This document shows, one piece after another, positions 41,369-50,389 of a DNA stretch of 64,000 nucleotides. A program made the position numbers and the translations under genes. The stretch is taken from the NCBI GenBank assembly GCA_947627175.1, contig CANQVA010000002.1, positions 1-64,000 on the forward strand, given 5' to 3'. The DNA is from an uncultured Ruminococcus sp. (GTDB lineage Bacteria; Bacillota; Clostridia; Oscillospirales; Ruminococcaceae). The notes under the pieces were generated by a model. That model was not told the origin of the DNA. It saw only the letters and a program-made list of their open reading frames with translations, and searched no databases. Every line of letters starts with the position of its first letter. Position 1 is the first letter of the stretch.

Positions 41369-42427
41369 TTGAAAAAAACTGATATTCTTAGCCTCAGCCT
41401 TGACGAACTTGAAAAAATTCTTGTTGAGAACGGCGAAAAAAAATTCAGGGCAAAATAAATTTTTCAATGGCTTCATGTTAAAAGAGTTTTTGAATTTGAC
41501 AAAATGACTGATATATCTGTCCAATTAAGAGAACGGCTGAATGAAATTTTTTGTATAAATAGACTATTTGTGCAGAAAAGGCTTGAATCTTGTATGGATA
41601 ATACTGTAAAATATCTCTATAGACTTTCGGACGGAAATTTTGTCGAAACTGTTCTTATGAAATACAACTACGGCTACAGTATATGTGTTTCAACACAAGT
41701 GGGCTGTAAAATGGGCTGTAAATTCTGTGCCTCGGCAATTGCGGGATTTGTCCGTAATTTAAGTCCGTCTGAAATTCTTATGCAGATTTACGAAACTGAA
41801 AAAAATTCCGCTGTGCGTGTTTCGGGTGTTGTCATGATGGGAATAGGCGAACCGCTTGACAATTATGAAAATGTTCTGAAATTTCTTAGTCTTGTTTCTG
41901 ACAGCAGAGGAAATAATTTCAGTCTGCGACACGTTTCACTTTCAACTTGTGGAATTGTTCCACGTATTTATGACCTTGCAAGCCTTAAACTCGGTCTGAC
42001 GCTTTCTGTTTCACTTCATTGTGCTGACGATTCAGGTCGTTCAGAGATAATGCCTGTGAACAAAAAATATAACATTGAAAAACTTATTGAAGCGTGCAGA
42101 TTTTATATAAATAATACAGGACGGCGTGTAACTTTTGAGTATGCCGTTATTGATAATGTTAATTCCTCTGATAATGATGCGGACAAATTGGCATTTCTGC
42201 TGAAAGGTATCAACTGCCATGTAAACCTTATCCCCGTCAATAAAATCAGAGAGAGAAATTACCGTACTGCTAAAGCCGGAGTTGCTGAATTTGCGAAAAG
42301 GCTCGGCAGACGGGGAATAAATGCTACCGTGAGGAGAACTCTCGGCAGTGATATTGAGGCAGCCTGCGGACAATTAAGACGTGATGCTGTCGAAAAAAGT
42401 AATCTGAATGGAGGTGCGGATTTTTGA
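41369..42427 (+). pseudogene. rlmN: rlmN, 23S rRNA/tRNA adenine C2 methyltransferase, interrupted by an in-frame TAA
   Basis: The frame opens at TTG 41369, 4 bp after AAGGTGA, and encodes the normal RlmN start (KKTDILSLSLDELEKIL; GEKKFRAK). At codon 30 a TAA (41456-41458) stands where the family has Gln in FRAxQIFxWL. The same frame continues IFQWLHVKRVFEFDKM and runs to the end. All catalytic parts downstream are intact: radical-SAM CKMGCKFC and the methyl-carrying Cys in CGQLRRD. An internal ATG (41504) with no clear ribosome binding site would give a 307-residue protein lacking the first 45 residues. Explanations are a C-to-T nonsense mutation, readthrough, internal initiation, or an assembly error. 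The rest shows no decay, so any inactivation is recent. Confidence 0.85.
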
Positions 42428-43152
42428 GATTCAAATCCGGTACGGATATTGGTCTGAAACGGGACGAAAATCAAGATACAGTACGGTGTGAATATTTCGG
42501 TCACAACGTTCTTGCCGTAGTCTGCGACGGCATGGGCGGTGAAAAGGCGGGCAAAGAAGCAAGCACTATAGCAATGGAGGAATTTTTTCAACGTTTTTCG
42601 GACGGCTACAGCGAAAGCCTTGACGATGAGGAAATCCGCAAGCTTCTTATATCATCAGTTTCAGCCGCTAATTCCGTTATTTACACTAAAGCAAAACTTG
42701 ATTTCAATAATTTTGGTATGGGAACAACTTGCGTTGCCGCTTTCGTAACGGACAAATCGGCTTTTATTGCAAATGTCGGTGACAGCAGGGCATACCTCAT
42801 AGTGGAAAATGAAGGTGTTTTCCAAATAACGACAGACCATAATGTAGCATCACTGCTATATGAGCAGGGCAGAATTACTGAGGAAGAACTGCAAAATCAT
42901 CCTCAGAAACATATGCTTGTGAGAGCGGTCGGTGTGGAAAAAACAGTTCAGACAGATACCTTTATAATTGATTATGAAGATAAAATCGGTCTGCTGTTAT
43001 GCTCGGACGGGCTTTCGGGCTACTGCACTGACGATGAAATATATGACGTTATCATGAATACAGATTTTGAAAACGTCACAGAAGAACTAATCAATCTCGC
43101 TCTCAGCAAGGGCGGCCGTGATAATGTAACTGTTGCGGTAATTTATGAATAA
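42424..43152 (+). CDS. prpC: PP2C-type Ser/Thr phosphatase
   Basis: A 242-residue PPM/PP2C phosphatase that reverses PrkC phosphorylation. Motifs: TDIGLKRDENQD, VVCDGMGGEKAGKEAS, FIANVGDSRAYL, LLLCSDGLSGY and GGRDNVTVAVI, which carry the metal-binding Asp residues. It starts at TTG 42424, inside the rlmN stop (TTGA), with GGAGGTG 8 bp upstream. The kinase gene follows 21 bp downstream. Confidence 0.94.
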   Translation: MRFKSGTDIGLKRDENQDTVRCEYFGHNVLAVVCDGMGGEKAGKEASTIAMEEFFQRFSDGYSESLDDEEIRKLLISSVSAANSVIYTKAKLDFNNFGMGTTCVAAFVTDKSAFIANVGDSRAYLIVENEGVFQITTDHNVASLLYEQGRITEEELQNHPQKHMLVRAVGVEKTVQTDTFIIDYEDKIGLLLCSDGLSGYCTDDEIYDVIMNTDFENVTEELINLALSKGGRDNVTVAVIYE

Positions 43153-43173
43153 AAGCAGGAGGAATGAAAAGGA

Positions 43174-45495
43174 ATGGATAAGTACATTGGAAAAAAGCTC
43201 GACGGAAGATATGAAATCACAGAGCTTATAGGCGTTGGCGGAATGGCTGAAGTCTATAAAGGCGTAGATGTGATGGATCACAAGGACGTTGCAATTAAAA
43301 TTCTTAAAAAAGAATATGCAGAGAATGAGGAATTTCTCCGCAGATTCAGAAATGAATCAAAGGCAATTGCAGTTCTTTCACACCCGAATATCGTTAAAAT
43401 CTATGATGTAGGATTTTCTGACAAAATTCAGTACATCGTCATGGAGTATATCGACGGTATAACACTCAAAGAGTATATTGAAGAAGAAAAGGTTCTTACA
43501 TGGAAAGATACTGTACACTTCGTTATACAAATTTTAAGGGCTTTACAGCACGCCCACGACAAGGGAATTGTTCACCGTGACATAAAACCACAGAACATAA
43601 TGATGTTCACAGACGGTACAATAAAAGTCATGGATTTCGGCATTGCAAAATTTGCACGTGAGGAAGGAAAAACAGCTACCGACCAGGCAATAGGAAGTGT
43701 TCACTATATCAGCCCTGAACAGGCAAGCGGTGATGTTACCGACGCAAAGAGTGATATTTATTCAGTCGGTGCGATGATGTATGAAATGCTCACCGGCAAG
43801 AAACCGTTTGACAGTGATAATCCCGTTGCAATAGCAGTTATGCATATGCAGGACATTCCTGAACGTCCGAGAGCATTGAATCCCGACATTCCGGACGGTC
43901 TTGAAGAAATCGTTCTCAGGGCAATGGAAAAAGCTCCTGAAGACAGATACCAGTCAACTGCCGAAATGATAAGCGATATAGACGCATTCAAAGTAAATCC
44001 GAATATGACTTTCGGTTACTATCAGGAAGAAGACGAAGAGGAAGGCACAACGGTTTACTATGATGATGATGGAGAATCAGAAGGCGTTATGGAAGTCGAT
44101 GACAAAGGTAAGGGCGGAAAGAAAACAAAAGTTGCTGACCCTCCCGCAAAAAGAGGAAAGAAACAGCCTGCTTATGATGGATATGATGATGATTACGATG
44201 AAGAAGATGAACCTGAAGAACGTTCTTCTCTCGTAGTTCCCGTTCTTACGGCTATAGTCGTTGTTGTAATTATCGTTGCCGTAATTTTCGTTGCAACTCT
44301 TCTCAGTGGTCTTATAAAGGGCGACAGTCAGCAGAATGACTTTAAGATGCCCGACTTCTACGGCATGGACTACAATGCAGCAGTCAGCCAGTATGGAAAT
44401 AACATTCAGTTCCAGGAGGACGGCTCTGAATATAATGAACTTGATGCAGGTCTTATTATTGAACAGGATATTGAACCGGGTTCAGAATTTAAAAAGGGTG
44501 ACGTTCTTAAAGTCAAGATAAGCAAGGGTATGGAAACAGTTGAAGTTCCTAATGTTGCAAACATGAATTCCGAACTTGCAAGAGACCAGCTTAAACAACG
44601 TGGGCTTGAATGTGAGATAAAGAACTCATCAAGCACAGAAATTCAGAAAGGCTATGTAATCAGCACAGAACCGGAAGTTGGTACAGAAGTACACAAAGGT
44701 TCAACAATCGTACTTTATGTAAGTATGGGTGTTGACGCAGGACAGGTAAGCGTTGATGACTATGTAGGACAAGTTGCAGATGATGCTTGCACACTTGCAG
44801 AATATGCAGGTCTTAAACCGAGAACAGAACTCAAGGCTTCTTATGAAGAAGAAGGCAAGGTTATTGAACAGAGTATCGCAAAGGGCGAAAAGGTTGATGA
44901 GGGTACAGAAATTGTATTCTATGTCAGCAACGGTCAGGCACCTGACGGAGAAATTCCGTTTACAGTTCCTTTCCCTGAAAATGCAAACGGCAGATTCGTT
45001 ATTGACTTTGTAATCACAAATGAGGACGGCTCAACAAGTACAGATTCAACAAGCGTTCTCCTTGTTCCTGAAATGCAGCAGGTAAGCCATAATGTAAAGG
45101 GTTCAGGTGAAAATGTATCAGTTGTTGTTGTTCTTACAAATATGAATACCGGCGTAAGGGCACAGATTGGTTCTTATTACTTCAACTTTGCAACGGGTGC
45201 TGTAACTGTTCAGACAGAAGACATTACAGCCGCATTTGATGCTGTAGGAGGATTCAACGGTCAACAGCCTGTAGAAACAGAACCACCAACAGAAGCTCCT
45301 GTAGAACATTGGGAAGAGCCTGTTGTAACAGACCCGCCTGCAACAGAAGCATCTCAGCCACCTGCAACAGAAGTATCGCAGACTCCGTCAGAAAATTTTG
45401 ACCCTAATCTCCCGGCAGATTTCGACCGTTGGGCTGATGATTACGGTTACTACGATGCACAAGGCAACTATCACCCATATATCCGTTATCAGTAA
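43174..45495 (+). CDS. prkC: PASTA-domain Ser/Thr kinase (PrkC/IreK/StkP type)
   Basis: A 773-residue membrane kinase that senses peptidoglycan or lipid II. The kinase domain spans residues about 11-270 (GVGGMAEVYKG, HRDIKPQN, DFGIAKF). A charged juxtamembrane region and one membrane helix (about 352-382) follow, then three PASTA repeats (about 390-449, 450-518, 520-587). An extra external domain and a Thr/Pro-rich tail ending in Tyr-rich sequence complete it; the last two are not in the classic Bacillus form. ireB at 9673 probably encodes one of its substrates. rsgA starts inside its stop codon (TAATG). Confidence 0.95.
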   Translation: MDKYIGKKLDGRYEITELIGVGGMAEVYKGVDVMDHKDVAIKILKKEYAENEEFLRRFRNESKAIAVLSHPNIVKIYDVGFSDKIQYIVMEYIDGITLKEYIEEEKVLTWKDTVHFVIQILRALQHAHDKGIVHRDIKPQNIMMFTDGTIKVMDFGIAKFAREEGKTATDQAIGSVHYISPEQASGDVTDAKSDIYSVGAMMYEMLTGKKPFDSDNPVAIAVMHMQDIPERPRALNPDIPDGLEEIVLRAMEKAPEDRYQSTAEMISDIDAFKVNPNMTFGYYQEEDEEEGTTVYYDDDGESEGVMEVDDKGKGGKKTKVADPPAKRGKKQPAYDGYDDDYDEEDEPEERSSLVVPVLTAIVVVVIIVAVIFVATLLSGLIKGDSQQNDFKMPDFYGMDYNAAVSQYGNNIQFQEDGSEYNELDAGLIIEQDIEPGSEFKKGDVLKVKISKGMETVEVPNVANMNSELARDQLKQRGLECEIKNSSSTEIQKGYVISTEPEVGTEVHKGSTIVLYVSMGVDAGQVSVDDYVGQVADDACTLAEYAGLKPRTELKASYEEEGKVIEQSIAKGEKVDEGTEIVFYVSNGQAPDGEIPFTVPFPENANGRFVIDFVITNEDGSTSTDSTSVLLVPEMQQVSHNVKGSGENVSVVVVLTNMNTGVRAQIGSYYFNFATGAVTVQTEDITAAFDAVGGFNGQQPVETEPPTEAPVEHWEEPVVTDPPATEASQPPATEVSQTPSENFDPNLPADFDRWADDYGYYDAQGNYHPYIRYQ

Positions 45496-46373
45496 TGAAT
45501 GAAGTTCTGAAAAGCGGAATTATAACAAAATGCGTAGGGGGTCTCTATACTGTAGAGACCCCTGACGGCATATATGAATGTAAAGCAAGAGGAATTTTCC
45601 GCAACAGAGGAATAAGCCCGTATGTCGGGGACAGAGTTGAACTCAATGACGGAGTTATAACGGAAATCCTTGACAGAAAAAACTGTATAATAAGACCACC
45701 TCTTGCAAATCTTGACCAGCTTATTTTTATTGTTTCAACTTGTAACCCCTCACCTAATTATCTTATTCTTGATAAATTCATAGCAATTGCAGAATATAAG
45801 GAAATAACGCCCGTCGTTATCATAACAAAAACCGACTTGGGCAAAAGTGAAGAAATTAGCAATATATACAGAAACATAGGAATTGACGTTATTGAAACAG
45901 ACTACAGCAACCCCGAAACCGTTGAAACAGTCAGAAAACTTTTTACAGGAAAAGTAAGTGCTTTGACCGGTAATTCAGGTGTGGGAAAGTCTACCCTTCT
46001 GAATGCCGTTGACCCCTCACTTAATATACCGACTGCCGAAATAAGCAAAAAACTCGGCAGGGGCAAACATACTACACGCCATGCACAATTATATAAATTA
46101 AATGGTGGCGGTTATATTGCTGATACTCCGGGATTTTCGACATTTGAAACAAATCGTTATGACATAGTTCGTAAAGAAGAACTTGCGGACTGTTTCCGTG
46201 AATTTAAGGAGTACAAAGAAAACTGCCTTTTCCGTGACTGTTCGCATACGTGCGAAAAGGGCTGTGAAGTTATTTCAGCACTTAATCAGGGAAAAATTTC
46301 GCCAAGCCGTCATGAAAGTTATTGTACAATGTATGATGAGGCAAAACAAATCAAGGAATGGGAATTGAAATGA
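45495..46373 (+). CDS. rsgA: Ribosome-assembly GTPase RsgA
   Basis: A 292-residue circularly permuted GTPase that acts in 30S maturation. An OB-fold N-terminus is followed by the G-domain in permuted order (TKTD, then GNSGVGKSTLLN, then DTPGFS). The C-terminal zinc site is CLFRDCSHTCEKGC. In Bacillus it is a PrkC substrate and neighbour, as here. rpe, usually next, is missing. Confidence 0.95.
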   Translation: MNEVLKSGIITKCVGGLYTVETPDGIYECKARGIFRNRGISPYVGDRVELNDGVITEILDRKNCIIRPPLANLDQLIFIVSTCNPSPNYLILDKFIAIAEYKEITPVVIITKTDLGKSEEISNIYRNIGIDVIETDYSNPETVETVRKLFTGKVSALTGNSGVGKSTLLNAVDPSLNIPTAEISKKLGRGKHTTRHAQLYKLNGGGYIADTPGFSTFETNRYDIVRKEELADCFREFKEYKENCLFRDCSHTCEKGCEVISALNQGKISPSRHESYCTMYDEAKQIKEWELK

Positions 46374-46987
46374 AAACTTGTATAATATTTGCCGGCGGTG
46401 AAATTTCCGCTACAGACTTTATCGACAAAAAAGCCGATTTAGTGATATGTGCGGACAGAGGATATATTTACGCCGAAAAACTCGGAATAGTACCCGACAT
46501 TATAACGGGTGATTTTGATTCATATAAAGGAAAACTGCCTGAACATTTTGAAATTTACAGGAGCATTCCCGAAAAAGACGACACAGACACAATGCTTGCA
46601 CTGAAAATTGCCATTTCACGTAACTGCACCGATATAAGGCTGTATGGAGCTTTAGGCGGACGATTTGACCATACTTTCGCAAATATTCAAACGCTGATAT
46701 ATGCCTGTGAACATGGCTGTAAAATGACAATATCAGACCCCGACAATATTATTACTGTACAGAGTATAGGAACTGAATCTTATGAAAAATACGACGGTTG
46801 GTATTTTTCAGTATTTTCACTTACTGAAAAACTCCTGATTGAAAGTATGACAGGTGTTAAATATCCACTGAAAAATTATACACTCATTCAGGGTTTTCCA
46901 TTAGGGGTAAGCAATGAAATTATTTCGGACAATGCCGTAATTTCGATAAAAAGCGGGCTCGCTCTTATAGTTCGTTCAAGAAGATAG
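46370..46987 (+). CDS. thiN: Thiamine pyrophosphokinase
   Basis: A 205-residue enzyme that makes thiamine diphosphate from thiamine and ATP. Motifs: DLVICADRGYIYAEKLGI, DIITGDFDS, PEKDDTDTMLAL and GALGGRFDHTFANIQ. The ATG at 46370 overlaps the rsgA stop (ATGA). This is the usual gene order in Firmicutes. Confidence 0.93.
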   Translation: MKTCIIFAGGEISATDFIDKKADLVICADRGYIYAEKLGIVPDIITGDFDSYKGKLPEHFEIYRSIPEKDDTDTMLALKIAISRNCTDIRLYGALGGRFDHTFANIQTLIYACEHGCKMTISDPDNIITVQSIGTESYEKYDGWYFSVFSLTEKLLIESMTGVKYPLKNYTLIQGFPLGVSNEIISDNAVISIKSGLALIVRSRR

Positions 46988-47002
46988 GCACAAAACTTTT
47001 CC

Positions 47003-47038
47003 TGCTGAATATAATGAAAGTATATCAGCAAGGGAGGG
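47003..47038 (+). promoter_or_regulatory. Hairpin abutting the spoVM ribosome binding site
   Basis: TGCTG-a-ATATA (47003-47013) pairs with TATAT-CAGCA (47021-47030), with one bulged base and a 7-nt loop. AGGGAGGG (47031-47038) begins at the next base. It could affect translation of spoVM or end part of the upstream transcripts. Confidence 0.4.
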
Positions 47039-47045
47039 ATACATA

Positions 47046-47129
47046 ATGAAAATTGTAGTGATACGAAGTCCGAAAATTCTTTCAGGTTTTTTAAGAATGA
47101 TTTTTCGTATAAAAAAAGAACAAGAATAA
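47046..47129 (+). CDS. spoVM: SpoVM, 27-residue sporulation protein
   Basis: An amphipathic peptide (MKIVVIRSPKILSG..., ending in a basic IKKEQE tail) matching SpoVM in length, the Ser/Leu-Pro-Lys core and the Gly at the kink. In Bacillus SpoVM recognises the curved forespore membrane and anchors the SpoIVA coat basement layer. AGGGAGGG lies 7-8 bp before the ATG. Its position directly after thiN is the conserved one. It is too short for most gene finders. Confidence 0.92.
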   Translation: MKIVVIRSPKILSGFLRMIFRIKKEQE

Positions 47130-47220
47130 AAAAAGAGCCGAAGGTGGCTGACGTAGAATAGCCGTTTTCAAGTCATTTTTTTAAGACGGAAATGCGTATT
47201 TTAGACTTTTCGACAAACTG

Positions 47221-47249
47221 AAGGACGGTTAAAAAACCGTCCTTTTTGT
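47221..47249. terminator. Bidirectional terminator, spoVM / dockerin protein
   Basis: A 10-bp perfect stem (AAGGACGGTT 47221-47230 with 47235-47244), a 4-A loop and a T-run. Before it, 47130-47220 contains a weaker GGCT/AGCC hairpin and no gene. Confidence 0.88.
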
Positions 47250-47251
47250 TT

Positions 47252-48772
47252 TTATTGTTTTGCAATGGGCAAATTTTCAGGGGAGATAGTTTTAATTTCA
47301 ACCATTTGAATAATAAGAGCGTCGCTATTGGTTATTCCGTCACCACGATTATATACATCGGCATTTAATTTTCCCTGTTCAGTCATTTTAAATTCATTGG
47401 GATTTGCAATTGACTGCATGACAAGTACAGCATCTGAAATATCTATCTTACCATTTCCATTTGCATCACCGTTTAAATCACTGTTTGCAGGAACTGTTGT
47501 TTCAAATTCTACTGTATCGTCCATTACACTGTACTGATTGTAGTCATCTTTACATTTAACATTTGTGGTTGTTGTTGTGTAAATAGGGTGATATGTGCCG
47601 GAAGAAACTTCTTTGGTGGTAGTTTGTATATCGGTTGTATCAGTTGTATTTATTGTATTGTTTGTATCGGTTGTATTGATTGTATTGTTTGTATTGATTG
47701 TATTGTTTGTAGTTACAGTAGTCGTTGTTGTGTTTAGTGATGGAATATATGGACCTGTTGTTTCTATAGGTTTAGCCAGATTTTCCGGAATGACATAAAT
47801 AACAAACTCTGCGTCACCTGAGAAATCGGAAGTTATTGTTACCTGTTCGGTTGAATTTTTTGAGTAGTCAAATGTGTATCCTTCGGGAAGACTGTAAGCT
47901 TGAAGATTATATACTGCCTGTGGTTCGCTTGTGTATAATAAACATTTTATGTCTTTTACAATATGAGGTTCATTTCCGGAAGTGTACCATGAGTCAACAG
48001 CGTTTGACGGATTTGATAAAATCATGTGTGCACCCTCAACTTGTTTTCCTGTTGAACTGTCAATTATACTGCATGAAGCGTTGAATGTTTTTTCATATGC
48101 ACGGTCAAGATAAATTGTCATAGTTCCTGTATCATGGAAAATTTCTTCATTTCTTATATGCCAGTCACCAGTGTCAACTATATGGTCTATTATACTTGTT
48201 TCTCCTCCACGGTAAGTGTATTCTTCAGGAATATTTTCCAGTACAGCGGTAAGCAGAAACATTGAACTTGTGTCCTCAAGAGTATAGTCCAGACCAGATA
48301 ATTTGAACGTACCTGTTTCATCGGAAACGAATGTACCAAAATCACGTTTTATATATTTGCTTGAGGGCGTTTCTGTTTCCACAAATTTTACGCATACGTC
48401 CTTAATCGGTTCACCTGTTTTCGAGTCAACAACGTTAACGGTTATGTCACGTTTTTCTTTTATCGGGAAATCAGCCGGAATTTCTTCTTGTTTTCCTGAC
48501 GTTGTTACAGTATACATACGATTATGGATAGTTGATTCTGATTCTTCAGGTTCGGTGTATGTCAATTGAAAATCGTCTGTAAGCATTGTTGTCGTTGTTG
48601 TCTGTGTGTATTCGGGCATATTTTCATATGCTCTTGTGTAATTTGCAGGTATTACACTTATGTCTGATTTCACTGTTGTTTGGACGGGTGAGGCACTTGC
48701 TGAAAATGGGGTCAGTGCAGAAAGTGCAGTTGTAAATGCTGTCAACATTGACAATGATGTTTTTCTTAACAT
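47252..48772 (-). CDS. Secreted dockerin protein with prealbumin/Cna-B-like domains, no catalytic domain
   Basis: A 506-residue exported protein: signal peptide (MLRKTSLSMLTAFTTALSAL...), a region with two beta-sandwich segments, a Thr/Asn-rich linker (TTTTTVTTNNTINTN), and a C-terminal dockerin. The first segment, DITVNVVDSKTGEPIKDVCV followed by TFKLSGL, is Cna-B/carboxypeptidase-regulatory-like. The dockerin (DANGNGKIDISDAVLVMQSI; ITNSDALIIQMVEI) closely resembles that of the GH48 enzyme, so both should dock to the same cohesin class. I recognise no enzymatic motif. It may be a structural or adhesive cellulosome part. AAAGGAGG lies 8 bp before the ATG. Confidence 0.82.
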   Translation of the reverse strand: MLRKTSLSMLTAFTTALSALTPFSASASPVQTTVKSDISVIPANYTRAYENMPEYTQTTTTTMLTDDFQLTYTEPEESESTIHNRMYTVTTSGKQEEIPADFPIKEKRDITVNVVDSKTGEPIKDVCVKFVETETPSSKYIKRDFGTFVSDETGTFKLSGLDYTLEDTSSMFLLTAVLENIPEEYTYRGGETSIIDHIVDTGDWHIRNEEIFHDTGTMTIYLDRAYEKTFNASCSIIDSSTGKQVEGAHMILSNPSNAVDSWYTSGNEPHIVKDIKCLLYTSEPQAVYNLQAYSLPEGYTFDYSKNSTEQVTITSDFSGDAEFVIYVIPENLAKPIETTGPYIPSLNTTTTTVTTNNTINTNNTINTTDTNNTINTTDTTDIQTTTKEVSSGTYHPIYTTTTTNVKCKDDYNQYSVMDDTVEFETTVPANSDLNGDANGNGKIDISDAVLVMQSIANPNEFKMTEQGKLNADVYNRGDGITNSDALIIQMVEIKTISPENLPIAKQ

Positions 48773-48950
48773 AATAAATCCTCCTTTAAGGTGTAACCCT
48801 TTATTTACTTATTAGACTACCTTAATTTTCATTTCTCTCACATGAAAAATATTTTTGTATCAATTGACTAATAATTTTCATTATATTTATTTATTTTGCA
48901 TATTAAGAATCGGCTTTTAATGAAAATTATGTGTATAGTGATATTTATAC

Positions 48951-48979
48951 TTGAAAAAAACTTTAATATATGTTATAAT
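48951..48979 (+). promoter_or_regulatory. Promoter of the miaB-mutS-mutL-hfq cluster
   Basis: TTGAAA (48951-48956), 17-bp spacer, TATAAT (48974-48979). The start near 48986 rules out the far upstream starts for miaB. Confidence 0.8.
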
Positions 48980-49021
48980 AATATATTACCTGATTTTTAT
49001 TTGAATGAGAGGAAAAAAATT

Positions 49022-50389
49022 TTGAGGGAAAACAATGTAAGTACACAAGATATAATACGCATTTTAGGCAATGGAAAGCGTAAGGCATATGTGCGTAGTT
49101 TTGGTTGTCAACTGAACGTTTCGGACGGTGAAAAAATAAAGGGCGTTCTGAAAGAAGTAGGATACAGTTTTACAGATGACGAAAATGAAGCCGATATTAT
49201 TATACTTAACACTTGTGCAGTGCGTGAGAGTGCAGAAGACAGGGTTTTCGGAATAATAGGCAGTATGAAAAAGCTGAAAGAAAAAAAGCCGTCGCTTATT
49301 ATAGGACTTGCAGGTTGCATGACTGCACAGGAGCATATCTGCGAAAAAATCAGAAAGTCATATCCGCAAGTGGATTTTGTAATGGGGACTTCTGCAATAA
49401 ATGCGTTGCCTGCGTTGCTTTTTGATTGTCTGAAAGGAAAGAAATTTTCCGCTGATATAAGCGAATATGACGATTTTTCCGAAAATGTCGTTCAGGTGCG
49501 GGAAAGTTCTTTTAAAGCATCTGTTCCGATAATGTTCGGCTGTAACAATTTCTGTACATACTGCATAGTACCGTATGTCAGAGGACGTGAAAGAAGTCGC
49601 CGTCCGGAAGATATAATCAAAGAGGTCAGACAGCTTGTCAGTGACGGTTACAAGGAAATAATGCTGCTTGGACAGAATGTCAATTCATATGGCAACGACC
49701 TTGAAAGCGGAATGAGTTTTCCGCATTTGTTGCGTGAACTTAACGGAATTGACGGTGATTTTATAATAAGGTTCATGTCATCGCACCCGAAAGATGCTTC
49801 AGAAGAGCTTATCAATACAATTTTTGAGTGTGAAAAGGTTGCAAAACATCTTCATCTGCCTTTACAAAGTGGCAGTAATAGTGTTCTTGAACGCATGAAC
49901 AGACGTTATACTGCTGAACAGTACCTGAAAATCGTTGATTACATCAGAAACCGTGACCCCGAATTTTCACTTACAACTGATTTAATTGTCGGTTTTCCGA
50001 ACGAAACAGATGAAGAATTTGAAAATACTCTTGACATAATAAAACGTGTGAAATATGATAATATATACTCATTTATATATTCAAGGAGAACAGGAACAAA
50101 AGCGGCTGATATAAAAGACATGACCCCCGAAAACGTGAAAAGTCAGCGTATGAGAAAATTACTTGAAGTTCAGCGTGAAATTTCGACGGAGCATTACAAG
50201 CGTTTCATAGGCAGGAAAATGCGTGTTCTTGTTGACGGAGTTTCAAAAAAACGCACGGGATATATGACAGGAAAAAGTAATGAGTTTATTATTTCCGAAT
50301 TTGAGGGAGATATTTCTCTTATGGGAAAATTTGTGGAAATTGAAATTACGGACGCCATGAACTGGGCGGTAACAGGAAGAATAATATGA
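49022..50389 (+). CDS. miaB: tRNA methylthiotransferase MiaB
   Basis: A 455-residue radical-SAM enzyme that adds the 2-methylthio group to i6A37 of tRNA, the product of MiaA at 58477. The N-terminal UPF0004 domain has Cys ligands in FGCQLN, NTCAVRES and LAGC; the radical-SAM cluster is CNNFCTYC; a TRAM domain ends the protein. The TTG at 49022 has GAGAGG 9 bp upstream and is the only start compatible with the promoter. The upstream ATG-type extension would start before the transcript. Confidence 0.93.
   Translation: MRENNVSTQDIIRILGNGKRKAYVRSFGCQLNVSDGEKIKGVLKEVGYSFTDDENEADIIILNTCAVRESAEDRVFGIIGSMKKLKEKKPSLIIGLAGCMTAQEHICEKIRKSYPQVDFVMGTSAINALPALLFDCLKGKKFSADISEYDDFSENVVQVRESSFKASVPIMFGCNNFCTYCIVPYVRGRERSRRPEDIIKEVRQLVSDGYKEIMLLGQNVNSYGNDLESGMSFPHLLRELNGIDGDFIIRFMSSHPKDASEELINTIFECEKVAKHLHLPLQSGSNSVLERMNRRYTAEQYLKIVDYIRNRDPEFSLTTDLIVGFPNETDEEFENTLDIIKRVKYDNIYSFIYSRRTGTKAADIKDMTPENVKSQRMRKLLEVQREISTEHYKRFIGRKMRVLVDGVSKKRTGYMTGKSNEFIISEFEGDISLMGKFVEIEITDAMNWAVTGRII

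Noticed and set aside
47130..47220. Second small gene after spoVM
   Set aside because: Only short hairpin-forming sequence and no frame with a ribosome binding site.
48896..49021. N-terminal extension of miaB
   Set aside because: It contains the -35/-10 promoter of the gene, so it cannot be translated from that transcript.
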